The notes beneath the pieces are model-generated. The model ran no database searches and had not been told where the DNA came from. It saw only the letters and a program-made list of their open reading frames with translations. A stretch of 64,000 nt of DNA from Gonatopus flavifemur. Its lineage: Eukaryota > Arthropoda > Insecta > Hymenoptera > Dryinidae. Positions 47,722 through 58,796 of this stretch are shown in pieces. The position numbers and the translations under genes are program-made. Location of the stretch: the NCBI GenBank assembly GCA_018340375.1, contig JAFFJZ010000001.1:30496001-30560000 (forward strand), in the 5' to 3' direction. The first letter of the stretch is position 1, and each line of letters begins with the position of its first letter.

Positions 47722-48346
47722 TGGTAGGCAATAAGCAGCAATAGGGACTTTCCTATATGGCTCCTATAAAAATGAATGGGGCAATTCCACGAGATGGACG
47801 TTGAATGGGATTAAATGAAGAATTCCCATTTGAATCTGTTGCAGCTGTTCACATTGATTCCGAATAGGTTTGAATGGGAGGTTTTGAAAACCGAATCCTA
47901 TGGGTGAGAATAGGATGTTTTTAAACTGTAGATAATGATTAAGTTCCTTTGGGAAATACCGAACTGGGATTGCTGTTCGCCTTCAGAGAATGTTCAATAA
48001 GCGACCATGGAAAGTTTTCCTTATTAGCTTATATAAGGATAAATAGGAAAATCCTACAAGATGAGCATCGAATGAGTTTGTATAGGGAATTTTCATTCGA
48101 ATCCAACGTATTCTGCCACATTGATCTTGAAATGTAGCTTCAATGGGAAATTTCTAAAACTAAACTTCATAAGCAGGAATAGGTTGTTCCTGGAATGTAC
48201 GTAATGAACAAGTTCCAACAAGAGAATAATCAATTAGGTTGCATATTCATCCTGAATGAACGTTTAATGGGATGTCAATGGGGAATTCTCCGCATCTCTT
48301 CCTATGAGACAAAGTGAGACAATTGTAGAAGACGAACATCGAATAA

Positions 48347-48789
48347 CCCTGGTGAAAATAGAAGCGGGAAGGAAGAGTAAACGAAGCGTATATTGAAGGG
48401 TAACCGAAACGTTGATGAAAAGTATACAGAGCTTGAATGGGAGGGATACAAAGAGTATGTGAAGAGGGAATTGAAGCAAAAGAAGCGTATAAAGTTCATG
48501 AAACCTAAATAAGAAAATCGCACACCATAGCGAGAATTAAACCGATGACTTTCACCATGGTAGACTATAGTCCCTATAGGATTTTATCCACTGAGCCGTG
48601 AATCGTCGTTGGGATGGACTGCTTGAAGATATTATTTGAAGTCGGAATAGGTATGATTCGCATACGCTTAATGTAACTTACTATTACTTCAAGCCGGCAT
48701 CACACGCTTCACGAAGAGGGAATTGAAACATTTTTCGCTTCGTATGCGCTTCCTTTGCGCTTCGTGTATACCCTTCATTTTCACCAGGG
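48347..48789. mobile_element. 443-bp element, CCCTGGTGAAAAT ends, with tRNA-like core
   Basis: CCCTGGTGAAAAT and ATTTTCACCAGGG are exact inverses and AA lies on both sides. GAAGCG motifs recur in both halves. The centre contains a tRNA-like A/B box pair on the minus strand (48526-48604). Confidence 0.8.
48526..48604 (-). repeat. tRNA-like sequence inside a MITE
   Basis: On the minus strand GGCTCAGTGGATAAAATCC (A box) is followed 54 bases later by GGTTTAATTCTCGC (B box). That spacing fits a class II tRNA (serine or leucine type) or a SINE head. ATAGGGACTATAG lies between. Stems are imperfect, so a functional tRNA is unlikely. Confidence 0.5.
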
Positions 48790-48981
48790 AAGATGAAATT
48801 GGAAATTTCCGGGACGAAAATCTGATTTTATCCGATCGATGAATTGAATAGGTTTGAATGGGATCTTTCCTGTAAGGAACAGAGATGGGCAACTTCTAAT
48901 TGGCGCCACATAAACATTCATTTGGAACAAACAGGACACCCAATAGTTTTTTTTCGACAGAAACTTGTTCATTACTTATAT

Positions 48982-49335
48982 CACTGCAAAAACGGATATC
49001 TTATTCTAAGATACTTTTGTAGTGACTTTTCAAACATTTCAAAATGTTACTGTAATCATATTGAAAACACAAAACTACGTTTTCATTCAAAACATGACGC
49101 GTTTGATTGGCAAACAAAAATGTTTGAAAGCTGTATGTAGGAACATAACCTCGAATTACTATTACGTCAACGTCAAAGTAAAGAACAGGAACAATGTTTA
49201 ACAGTGACCATGAACGTCAGTGTCGCGAAATAAGATACTGATGTTTCCAGTTAAAACAGTCAAGTGTTTGATTTGAATTATCAAAAATATCATATCTTAT
49301 TTTGAGACATATCTTCGACGGCAATTTTTGCAGTG
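48982..49335. mobile_element. 354-bp MITE, CACTGCAAAAA ends, AT flanks
   Basis: CACTGCAAAAACGGATATCT is matched by the inverse TTTTTGCAGTG on the right. TATCTTATTCTAAGATA and its counterpart ATATCTTATTTTGAGACATA lie further in. AT stands on both sides. Confidence 0.65.
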
Positions 49336-50079
49336 ATTCTAGGGACAAACCATTTCTACCTACAAAATTCGATTTCAGGAATTTTCTATTGAAACCTAGT
49401 CAGAATTGATGCGGAAGGGTGCGGTCGATTTGAATGGAAATTTCCCATACGAACCCATTCAATGTGTATCTTGGGAAATTTTCCCATTTATTCTGATAGG
49501 AGCTAATCCCTGGTTAAAATGAATCCATTGAATCTGACAAATGAAATTTAATGAGATTTGGCCAGAACATTGTCCGACATTCGATTAGATTTGACGAGGT
49601 TCAACCAGATGCACATTCAAAGAATTCATTCTTCTAACCAAATCTCATTGAGAAATCGCCTCGTGGGATTTGGTCAAAACATCGTCCAAGATTCAATGTG
49701 ATTCAGTGAGATTTGGCGAGAATAAACGGCTCCTTTGAACTAGGGATATGGAAAACTTCCCGTTGCCTTCCATCACACTCATTGGAAACCAACAACGATC
49801 CCAATTGGATATTCTTAAAAGGGACTTATTTATTAACTGTATTTTAGGAACAGCCTATTCCTGCCCATATAATTCGGTTTCAGAAATTTCCCATTGAAAC
49901 TCATTCAGAAATCCATGTGGGAGGCTGCGGCGGATTGAAATGGAAGTTTCCTCATTTATTCTTACAGGAATTGATATGGGAAACTTACTGTTGACATTCA
50001 TTTTCTACCATGCTCTTATTGATACCGATAAAACCTTTGGTATGTCCAATGAACTATTACCAACTGAATCCCATTACTA

Positions 50080-50582
50080 CCCGAAGAGAACATGAAGCTT
50101 CAGCGAACGTTCAGATCAGATGTGTATAGATCGGGCCGGAGGTTCATTAGACCTAACTTTTATATTCACAAACGTTTGACAAAGGTTCTACGAACGTTGA
50201 AATGTCCGCCTCGAAATACGTCCAGGAAACATAGATGAAACGTTCGCTGAAGGTTCATCGAAGGTTTGACGAAGCTTCGCAACAATATCTATACTTATAT
50301 TAATTTTGATCAATTTATATGAAAAATGAATTAATTAATAAACACAAATTATTATAAATTAATCGAAGTATAGATATTTTTGTGGAGCTTCCTCAAACTT
50401 TCGATGAACCTTCAATGAACGTTCCATTTATGTTTCCTGAAAGTATTTTGAGGCGGACATTTCAACGTTCGTAGAACCTTCGTCAAACGTTTGTGAATCT
50501 AACAGTTAGCTTTCATGAACCTTCGACCCGATCTATACATATCTAATTTGAATGTTCGCTGAAGCTTCATGTTCTCTTCGGG
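50080..50582. mobile_element. 503-bp foldback 'A', CCCGAAGAGAAC ends, TA flanks
   Basis: CCCGAAGAGAACATGAAGCT is exactly inverted at the right end. Almost the whole element folds: GTATAGATCGGG, CGTTTGACAAAGGTTCTACG and GAAATGTCCGCCTC each have an inverse partner. The AT-rich centre (TATATTAATTTTGATC) forms the loop. TA at 50078-50079 and 50583-50584. Confidence 0.9.
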
Positions 50583-50584
50583 TA

Positions 50585-50740
50585 CCCAAGCAGCAGAAGA
50601 GGTTAGAAATGCTAAGAGCGTGTTTGGAAAATCCTACGAACATGCGTAGAACCTCCAAATGAGACTGTTTCGAATAATTATGCGCTTTCACATTCATAGA
50701 GTCACCATAGCATATTTGAAAAGTTCTTGTGCTACTTGGG
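50585..50740. mobile_element. 156-bp MITE 'B', CCCAAGYAGCAC ends, TA flanks
   Basis: CCCAAGCAGCAGAAG and CTTGTGCTACTTGGG ends. The left TA is also the right flank of element A, and the right TA is also the left flank of the next element. Other copies: 51129-51355 and 51555-51772. Confidence 0.85.
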
Positions 50741-50742
50741 TA

Positions 50743-50991
50743 CACGGAGAGAAATGATGTTTTAAATATTACTACATTTTGTACTAAAGTAGCAGGATAT
50801 GTGGAATAGTATAATTTTTACAACACGGTGTAGTAAAAATTCATGCTTTATCATGTGAAGTTCCGACAAATTGAAGAATTTTTCAAATCATGAATTTTTA
50901 ATACACTCCGTTGCAAATATTATACTATTTCACATATCCTGCTACTTTAGTACAAAATGTAGTAATATTCAAAACATAATTCCTCTCCGTG
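50743..50991. mobile_element. 249-bp palindromic MITE 'C', CACGGAGAG ends, TA flanks
   Basis: CACGGAGAGAAATGATGTTT, then AATATTACTACATTTTGTAC and TAAAGTAGCAGGATATGTG, are all inverted in the right half. Arms match with few changes. TA at 50741-50742 and 50992-50993. Confidence 0.92.
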
Positions 50992-51128
50992 TATAGTCCT
51001 TTCCATAAGAAAGTCATTTGAACCGCATTGGTACGAAGCGAACTATGGGATCTTATAAAATCCGAAGAGAACATGAAGCTGCGCGAATGTTGAGAAGAGA
51101 TCAACATATATCAGACTAAAGCTCCGTT

Positions 51129-51355
51129 CCCAAGTCGCACAACAAGTTAGAAATGTTAAGAACGTTCGTGGAAGTTCTGAGCATGTTTTATGAAAATTCT
51201 TAGAATCTTCGAATGACACTGTTTCAGATAAGTATATTCTATGCACATTCTCGGAATTTATTTTTCGAATTTATCCAAATCAGTCTCATCTGCACATTCT
51301 ATGCATGATCACGAAATTAACGCGGAATGTTTGAAATGTTATTGTGCTACTTGGG
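51129..51355. mobile_element. MITE 'B', copy 2, TT flanks
   Basis: CCCAAGTCGCACAACAAG and ATTGTGCTACTTGGG, with TT on both sides. TGAGCATGTTTTATG and GTCTCATCTGCACATTC-type motifs as in the other copies. Confidence 0.8.
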
Positions 51356-51554
51356 TTGGAGCTCAAGTTTAGATTCATAAACATTGGACGAAGGTCTGAT
51401 GAACGCTACAATGTCCGCTTGAGAATAATCTTAAGGAAGGTTCACAGAACGTTCATTGAAAATTTACCTAAGATTCGCTCAAGTTTCAATTTTTCAATAT
51501 AATTTTTTTTTACGGAAAAGTTAGCGATAGAGGGGATTATAGTTTGCAATTATA

Positions 51555-51772
51555 CCCAAGTAACACAATAACTTCTCAAAGGTGTGCTATGATGATACAG
51601 TGAATGTGAAAAGAATGTGCAAATGAGACTATTTTGGATAAATTCGTCAAGATATTCTATGGAGGTGCATAGCATATAATTATTCGAAATAGTCTCATTT
51701 GGAGGTTCTAAGCATGTTCGTAGAATTTTTCAAACACGCTCTTAGCATTTTTAACCTCTCGTGTTGCTTGGG
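51555..51772. mobile_element. MITE 'B', copy 3
   Basis: CCCAAGTAACACAATAAC and CTCGTGTTGCTTGGG. GAGACTATTTTGGATAA and TTATTCGAAATAGTCTC are inverted. ATA lies on both sides. Confidence 0.8.
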
Positions 51773-51992
51773 ATAACTCCCTTTGACCCATACTCAACTA
51801 AAACTTGAATAAATCTTTGGAGAATCTTTAATAAACGTTTTATGAACATTTCTTGAAACCATTCCCAAGCGGACATTCCAATGTTCATCTAAACTTTGTA
51901 GAACGTTTACAAACCTAACCCCAAGAGAACACGGGTCAAATAGATTGATTTAGGTTGATTTTTGCTAATATCTAGAAGAGATCTAAAGATAT

Positions 51993-52100
51993 CCCATACA
52001 GCACACCAGTTCAGGAAGAATTCATTAAGAGTTCAACTGGGATTCAAAGAATTCATTATGAATTCTCAAGGATTCTTTTTGAACTCCTGTGCTGTGTGGG
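51993..52100. mobile_element. 108-bp MITE, CCCATACAGCACA ends, AT flanks
   Basis: CCCATACAGCACACCAGTTC and GAACTCCTGTGCTGTGTGGG pair, with AT on both sides. AGAATTCATT/AATGAATTCT motifs fill the centre. It has the same TIR as the 281-bp elements but a different length. Confidence 0.8.
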
Positions 52101-52123
52101 ATCTTTTAGATTTTTTAAACGAA

Positions 52124-52404
52124 CCCTGCCAGCACAGAAGATCAATTCGAATTCATGAAGCGTTCTCAAAGATTTCTTGAATAGTTCCCGTTATGCAACC
52201 AATAATGAATTCAGTAAGAATTCAAGGAATTCAAAATGAAAACGTATTGAATGCCCGAACGATTAATTATGAAATCTCAATATGAATTCTTTCTGAACAT
52301 CAATTTGTTCATTAGGGGTTCATTTTGAATGCAAAATATTTATAATGAATACATATTGATTAGCATAACGGGAACTCTCTGCGGGAACTCGTGTGCTGTA
52401 TGGG
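52124..52404. mobile_element. 281-bp MITE, CCCATACAGCAC ends, copy 2
   Basis: CCCTGCCAGCACA and TGTGCTGTATGGG, AA on both sides. Inner sequence follows 44999-45279 closely (ATTGAATGCCCGAACGATTA, GGGGTTCATTTTGAATGCA). Confidence 0.85.
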
Positions 52405-52909
52405 AAGACATCTCAAAGACAGTGGAAACTGTTACATAATAAATCTTTTAGATATCTAAGAGAAATCTTGTAGAAAAAGCAAAATTTTTGCTTGTATCCA
52501 TGACTTTATTTTAGATTTGACAAACGTTTGTTGAACGTTCATGTTCTCTTGGGGAAGTTGGCTCAAACGGAGCTTTAGGCTGATCTATGGTGATCTATTC
52601 CGAACAGTTGTTGAAGCTTCGTGTTCTCTTCGCGTAGATATGAACTTTTTCTTTGAATATCACTTCTTATTCGGATATCTCAAAATTATTAGATATGATA
52701 TACTTTGATGTATTTGATTGATCTGGCTGCTCCTAAAATATGAATCAAGCTCTAATCCAAGGATGTTTCGATTTGACATAACAGGAAAATTAAGAATAAT
52801 TTTCATATACACGATCTGATAACCCTAATGGAATCAATTACAACAATTCAACACCGTAGTTTTCTGATGTATTTATGAATTTCACACAACCAACCAAAAC
52901 CAATTTTGT

Positions 52910-53130
52910 GGAATTCCACGAGGTCCGTCAAGAGTCGCGTCGAAGTCCACCAAAAGTAATTTCTCCCTAACTTCATATAGACTTTGGATGTACTTCTGAG
53001 AGATCTCATTTTTCAGAAAGTCCGTCAAAAGTCGCCCTTGAGTACACCATGAGTTAAACATGATTGACATTCCCCGGACGTTTCCTGTACTTTCGAGTAA
53101 CCCGTTGTCTTTGGAGTTCTTCAACTATCA
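52910..53130. repeat. AAGTCCGTCAAAAGTCG repeat
   Basis: AGGTCCGTCAAGAGTCGCGT, GAAGTCCACCAAAAGT and AAGTCCGTCAAAAGTCGCCC. Belongs with the blocks at 35180-35560 and 36410-37140. Confidence 0.4.
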
Positions 53131-53199
53131 CTCGAAATTTCATCAGGTATTCTTGACAATCGATTTTTGACACGAACTCCATTCGCAGTCTCCTACAGC

Positions 53200-55330
53200 C
53201 CTGGGAAACGCTCGATTGCATCTTGCAAAGTTCATTCTTCCTTTCGAATGATCATCGACACGTTCCATACTTCAAATGAATATCAATCGCATTACTCATG
53301 TCGTAAAACTATGGAAAGTATATATTTTCGTTGAAATCCTGCTATATTTTACTTCAAAATTGTCAATCTCACCCCAGTTGAACAGCATACATGCAGAATA
53401 TTTCATTGTTCCTTTTACCTGGACTTGACGCATACCTAATTGTATCTGGTTGACCAATGTGATTCCAATGAATTCATGACCATATTGGTATGGGATTCGA
53501 GCAGAAGCTATACTCTTGAAAACTAATCTTTATGTGATCAATTATTGATCAATGGGAGATCAGACTATTTTTACTCGGGTCAGAAATTATTCCATCAATC
53601 TCGTAAACTTTTGGAAAATGATGACACCGATCAATAAAACTGAACGGGGTAATCATAATCACTCGTCGACCACGATCATCTTGACTTACTACTTCATTGT
53701 TTTCCACAAGGCGAGCGATTATTACTATCGATGCGGAATTGTTTTATGATACGGGGTTAAACGATGATGATCAATTTATATCACTCCCCTTAATCTCAAT
53801 TTCATAATGTATCTGAGATTGATCAAATTATTGGGTCATCATAATTATCATTATTAGTGTGAAATGATTCGAGGCGGGGTCCTTGCGTATATCCCTTTCA
53901 TCCTTTTTTTTCTCTCTCGTAGAGTACGTATCCCTCCCTGGTTCGCGCAACAAGACCAAGTGAGAGTAACGTCCCGAGAATAAGATTGTTCAAGGTTATT
54001 TGTACATGGTTTCGAATTTATCTCATGTTTTATTTTAAGGTACAACAAGCACCGCCACAACACGTAAAAACCAGTTTTTCTCAACATGTTTGTACTTTAA
54101 CGTTTATTAATTTCGGTGTTGGACGCATGATCGATTATATGATCTGAAATTCATCGCTCGGAAATTCACAACTCCACCTCGACAATTAACTCCGTGAATT
54201 GAGACTCCGAACGCTTGAATTTGCATGATCATTATGCGATGGATGACAAAGTATCGAGAATTATTGGTTTTGATATCACTTTATTCAAATGTATTTCCCA
54301 AAAAACATCTTATTTCTGATAAATGGATCGTCACTGTCAAAGGGATGATGACAGGAAATTTAATTGTTTTTCCTGTGACCTATATTCATCACCGTAATAC
54401 GACGTTGAATTTCTTGCGTGATATTTTGATTGCCTTCAGCGGTCGGGCGTTGAAACTTTGATTTCAATGAGTGTGTGCTGTAATTTAATCCACGGAATAC
54501 CTCGCTTTTTCAACGTAAACAAATATAATTGATATTTGACATTTGTTTGGATGGAGCCCAATCATTTACGTAGAAAAATGTGTGGAAATATCATATTTGC
54601 TGGAACTTTGGTAAGGAAGGTATTGTACTTCCGTTCTCTCCGTTCATTATCATTGGTGGAAATCATTCTCATGTTACAAAAATATGTAAGATCATAATCT
54701 TCAATGGTGTTCAATAGCAACGGTGTATCCAATAATTCTTGGTGGAAACATTCTTCGCAGTGTCTATTAATGCGAACATGTGAATTTTGTGATTGACGAT
54801 GGATTGATTTCATTAATTTTTGTGTTACCAATGAACGGAAAGCTTGATCATTCAAATCGAAGCAAAACTATTCTGACAAAATACTCGAAAACGAAGAAAC
54901 TGAATAAAAATATCGTTCTGTACAGACCTTCTTCAATCAATAAACATGGTCTGTACAGAGCAACATTTTCGTTGCTTCATTTTCGAATAATTTGTCAGAA
55001 GAAATTTGGTTCGGGTTGCATCGTCGGAGGCCGCTGGTATCCCCTTAAAAAAATCATATGATTCAACTGAAATAATGTAAGCACATAAATGAAGAAACAT
55101 ATTATATTCATTAATTAATCTTTACAATGAGGGGTACCTTCAGAATTTGTTTATCATTTCTCCCGTATTCAACACATCGAATTATCCCTACAAAACATAA
55201 CAAATGTCGTTTCCCAGGGCGTTCCCTTTCGGGACAAGTCTGGACTTCTAAAGGTCAAAGTCAGTTATTCATACACGATTTACAGTCTACAGAGACGTTG
55301 TGAACCAATTTCGAAATAAAGATTGTAAAT
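53200..55330. other. Repeat-poor stretch, no gene recognised
   Basis: Apart from the short repeat at about 54970-55050 shared with 14.1 kb, nothing is bounded. 53860-54060 is somewhat GC-richer with a minus-strand frame of 77 codons, unrecognised. Confidence 0.4.
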
Positions 55331-55544
55331 CATCATCGAGTGCACCGAAGTATGCACAGCAAAAAGAATCCAACATATGTATATGCAAGTTGTTCACAAT
55401 ATCGATAAGAAGAAATTTCGTCCAGTGATTCATCATTATCTCTGGCCGATTTTTTATTTCTTAATTTTCTTTTTTTTATTGCAACAGTCCCTGGGTATCT
55501 CGACATCATGAAAAAAATCAAACAAAAATTCCCTAATAAAAATA

Positions 55545-55605
55545 AATCATATATAGCTTATATATAATTATATATAAATTATATAGAATTTTGAAAATTT
55601 ATCCC
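55545..55605. repeat. AT-rich hairpin repeat (TATATA family)
   Basis: CATATATAGCTTATATATAA with AATTATATAGAATTTTGAAA at right and a GAAAATTTATCCCC flank. Confidence 0.45.
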
Positions 55606-55850
55606 CTTGGGTTAGTTTCACATTGAATAGTATTGTACGATTGAATCGGCTATTCATTGAAGGGTGTGTCAAACTAACTTGTATAAAAATCGATGCAAGG
55701 TCAGCTACTCAACCCATTTACGTTCCAAAATTTATCATTCCATCGGTGTCTTATCGCTACCACGTATAATGGTGTTTACGGCTACATTAAATTACACACG
55801 TGGAGCGAGGTTGTTAATTTTTATCCTTCCATTTCCAGCGAAGTGTGGAA

Positions 55851-56121
55851 TATAAAAGTATAATCCGTAACAAGATCAGTTCGATTCTCTGCATTCCAAA
55901 AAATATCATTGAGCACATCTGAGAACAATCGTTTCAACAGCTCACGCTGTAAGCCACGAGAAAAGAAGATTTTTTTCTTTTTTTGAATTATTCATTCTGG
56001 ACTATAGAAATTTTCTAGATATATATAAAAACTCGCATACTCTCATCAAGCATTATATTTCGTTTAAGTATTCTCTTTACTAATTGTAAAGAAGTTATTT
56101 GTGAATTGCGTGTGAACACGC
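55851..56121 (+). promoter_or_regulatory. Candidate TATA/initiator promoter and non-coding first exon
   Basis: TATAAAAG at 55851 is followed by TCAGTT with its A at 55878, 27 bases downstream, close to the usual arthropod spacing. The sequence to 56121 has no long frame and ends at a strong donor, GTAAGTAC (56122). A second TATATAAAAAC at about 56020 could serve a shorter transcript to the same donor. I find no downstream exon, so a gene on the plus strand beyond this point is only suggested. Confidence 0.3.
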
Positions 56122-57107
56122 GTAAGTACTTTTACAAGTGATGTTCGGAATCTGCATGACATAATTGATCCTCGTCACGCGATCGGGTGGCACCCTACAT
56201 TTTAAACTTCTTCTGATCACACAATTGTGGTATTCGAATTAAAATAACACTTGTCAGTTCACTTTCCGTAAAGAATCTTCTTTGAATCCATTAAAATTGA
56301 AGATTGGTCAATGAATCTAATCATCGATTGCTCTGAATAAGTGTTGCAGGTTATTTCACGAATGGCAAATTTCTCTAAATGATCCACCTCAATTTCAAGC
56401 CAATCGAGTCAATTGGAGAGGTGATCGTTGAAAGGTAGGGGAGTTGTGATCGGATAATGGGTGGTACGAAAACACAAATAAATAATTAAATACTGTTTGA
56501 ATGCCGTGATATTAACTTGATATGAGAAGCAGTAATTTTGTATTATTCGGTAATAACATAAATTTTGTGCATTTCTTTTCTCTTGTACCATGGAGATTAC
56601 TTAGGATGTTTCCATTTAGGGTAAAAGTCGTGTATCGAAGAATCCACCGTAACTTCTGTGGTTAAAAGTTCTCAAGCTGAGAGATGCACAAAATTATATA
56701 TAATCTTTCTTACTTCAATCTTCAATCGATTCAATATGAATCACAATTCAACTTCTGATCACTTTCAATCGAATGTCATCCTCCTTAACATCCATCAAAG
56801 ACCTGAAAACTCATTTATGAATTTCTTCTCTTCTCACTTTGTCGATCAAGGCAATCTAGTGTATTTGAATTTGAAAATGAATAGACCCAAATTGTTTATC
56901 CAAACTTTTACTGCGTCATCTTTCTCACAATAGTCGATCGTTTATTTCCATGACTAATGAATAGAGAACTGAATAAAAAAGAATACTGATTAAATAGACG
57001 TTGAAATACCGAAATTTGAAAGACGGATTCCAATTCTGTATATATCCTGTATTACGTTCTCTTTGGTGGCTGGAAAGTATCACGTATAAAAGAACTCATC
57101 AAAAAAT

Positions 57108-57365
57108 TCACCGGTAATAACATAATGGACGATGAGTAAAAAATGAAAGCCAACCGAATGCCCCGATTTTCACGGCACCAGTTTGATGTTTGGTAGGGCT
57201 TGTTTTTTTTAGGATTCTCATCGATCTGACGCCAAAAACGAAAGTGAAACCAGGTGAAGGAGTGTCAAGTAGTCGAACAAAAGGTTCCTTGAATATAACA
57301 TACCGAATCCCCCAGCGTACAACTCCGTGTGAATTATGGTCTGAATGACGTGGAAAGAAAAACAT
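57108..57365 (-). other. GC-balanced open frame, unrecognised
   Basis: An 85-codon minus-strand frame in a patch of even composition. It reads like protein more than most frames here (for example PFVRLLDTPSPGFTFVFGVR) but I recognise no family. It may be an exon or part of a dispersed repeat. Confidence 0.2.
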
Positions 57366-57816
57366 GATCTTTAATGAGGGGAATTTACAACAATACTTCT
57401 TGAGGAAATGGGAAAAAACAGCAATTTCAGAATTATTTCAAAGTATTCAAAGTTTTTCATGCATTTTGCTGTTTCATAATGATTCACTTACAGGTTGATT
57501 CAGGGAGAACTTGACAGGGATGAACGATATCGATTCTATCGATACTTTTGTATAAAATGTGTATCAAGTTTCTATGAAACTAAGAGAAACATGAAATCTG
57601 ACTTGATCCGTCAAACGATGAGCGTCAAACACTTGAGAGAATAAATCTGCAACAAATGTGCAGTGTTGTTTTGTGAAAATTAAATTGGGAAGAGATTTAG
57701 GGAGCGAACATAATTGATCATAGATCGTTGAGAATCATATCCAGAAATCTTCCGAAGAATCTTAATCAATTCATTCTATAATTGATATTACTAGAAATTC
57801 AATTGCATATACTCAC

Positions 57817-57991
57817 GCTCCCAGGTATGCGTAAACACACTTTTACGACTCCGTGTGATGTCATAATGATATCTTAATATTTTCAAGGCGAAACGCAGAC
57901 CTTTCGTGAGAGTGTTTGTTGTACGGGGAGGAGCAGGGGCAGAGCTTCGCCTACACTTGAAACCGGTGATTGCCACGAGAGCACTCCACAT
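57817..57991 (-). CDS. Candidate first coding exon, unknown protein
   Basis: On the minus strand an ATG at 57991 opens about 58 codons beginning MWSALVAITGFKCRRSSAPA, proline- and threonine-rich and then basic. The frame reaches a strong donor-like GTGAGTAT at plus-strand 57816-57809. Local composition is GC-balanced against AT-rich flanks, which is typical of exons in such genomes. An upstream ATG in another frame (near 58000), absence of a TATA box and lack of recognised homology keep this speculative. Confidence 0.25.
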
Positions 57992-58384
57992 TCTCCATCT
58001 TCTTATCCGAGTTCAAAGCTTTTCTTGTTCGTTATTGTGGGCGATTAACATAATAAATACCAAACGATTATGAGGGAGGAGCTCGAATGAATTTGTTAAT
58101 GAGCCAATTGAAATTCATTCAACGCTATTATACTTGTGGAATTATACGTTTCATATGACACCATAATAAATTTAAATTCGAAATATTCCAAATAAATGCT
58201 TGTACGTGTGCTAAAATTGACAGAAATCTCAGTAAAGATTTATGAAACCCCCGGGGCCGTATTCATGTCGTCGCTAGGATCTTTAAAATATATTTTGGAG
58301 TGTTCCGAAATACTTCCACGAATATGTTTATTGTGATAACTCGTACCACAAATTTCAAATCACGTTATATATAACGTGGAACCA

Positions 58385-58796
58385 CCGAACACAGTTTGTC
58401 ACCGTATCACCGGTGTAATGTAATTTCAAAATCACATGCAATGTAACCTGCTTGTTGCATGCAATGGACAGGTAACTTGTAATTTCACACTCAAGAAAAT
58501 TGGCCGCAACGTCACTATAACATAACAGTTTTTGTGTTGGTTACATGGCGGTTACATGCAATTGTTACGACCTTTTATTTTGGAAAATATATCGTGTTTA
58601 ATAATATAACTTATAACAGATTGATGAAACCACGATGCTGCTAAAATGAAACATGTCATACTGTGGTTACATCGTAGCAACTTTTGATGAGTGTGAAATT
58701 ACAAGTTACCAGCCCATTGCATGTAACGAACAGGTGATATTGCGTGTGATCATAAGTTACATTGTAGTTATGATACGGTAACAAATTGTGTTTTGG
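58385..58796. mobile_element. 412-bp foldback, CCGAACACAGTTTG ends
   Basis: CCGAACACAGTTTGTCACCG and CGGTAACAAATTGTGTTTTGG are near-inverse. GGTAACTTGTAATTTCACAC pairs with GTGTGAAATTACAAGTTACC, and TGCATGCAATGG with CCATTGCATGTAA. TAAC/GTTA motifs repeat about every 20 bases. No clear duplication. Confidence 0.75.

Larger units (their letters stand above)
47720..50035. repeat. Decayed array: tandem ~240-bp units with an inverted copy
   Basis: Two direct units (about 47745-47955 and 48015-48215) share TAGGAAAATC/ATTCC, GACGTTGAATGGGA, AATCYNNNGCA, TTCAATGGGAAATTT and GAATAGG-TGTT in order, then GAACAAGTTCC. A third begins near 48225. At 49790-50030 the same order runs inverted (CAGCCTATTCCTGCCCATAT, TTTCCCATTGAAACTC). 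Younger elements at 48347-48789 and 48982-49335 lie inside. Confidence 0.5.
51061..52634. mobile_element. Older relative of foldback A carrying four insertions
   Basis: TCCGAAGAGAACATGAAGCT on the left and AGCTTCGTGTTCTCTTCGCG on the right correspond to the ends of element A. GATCAACATATATCAG...AAAGCTCCG pairs with CGGAGCTTTAGGCTGATC. Inside are two B elements and two CCCATACAGCACA elements. Removing them leaves about 730 bp. Confidence 0.65.
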
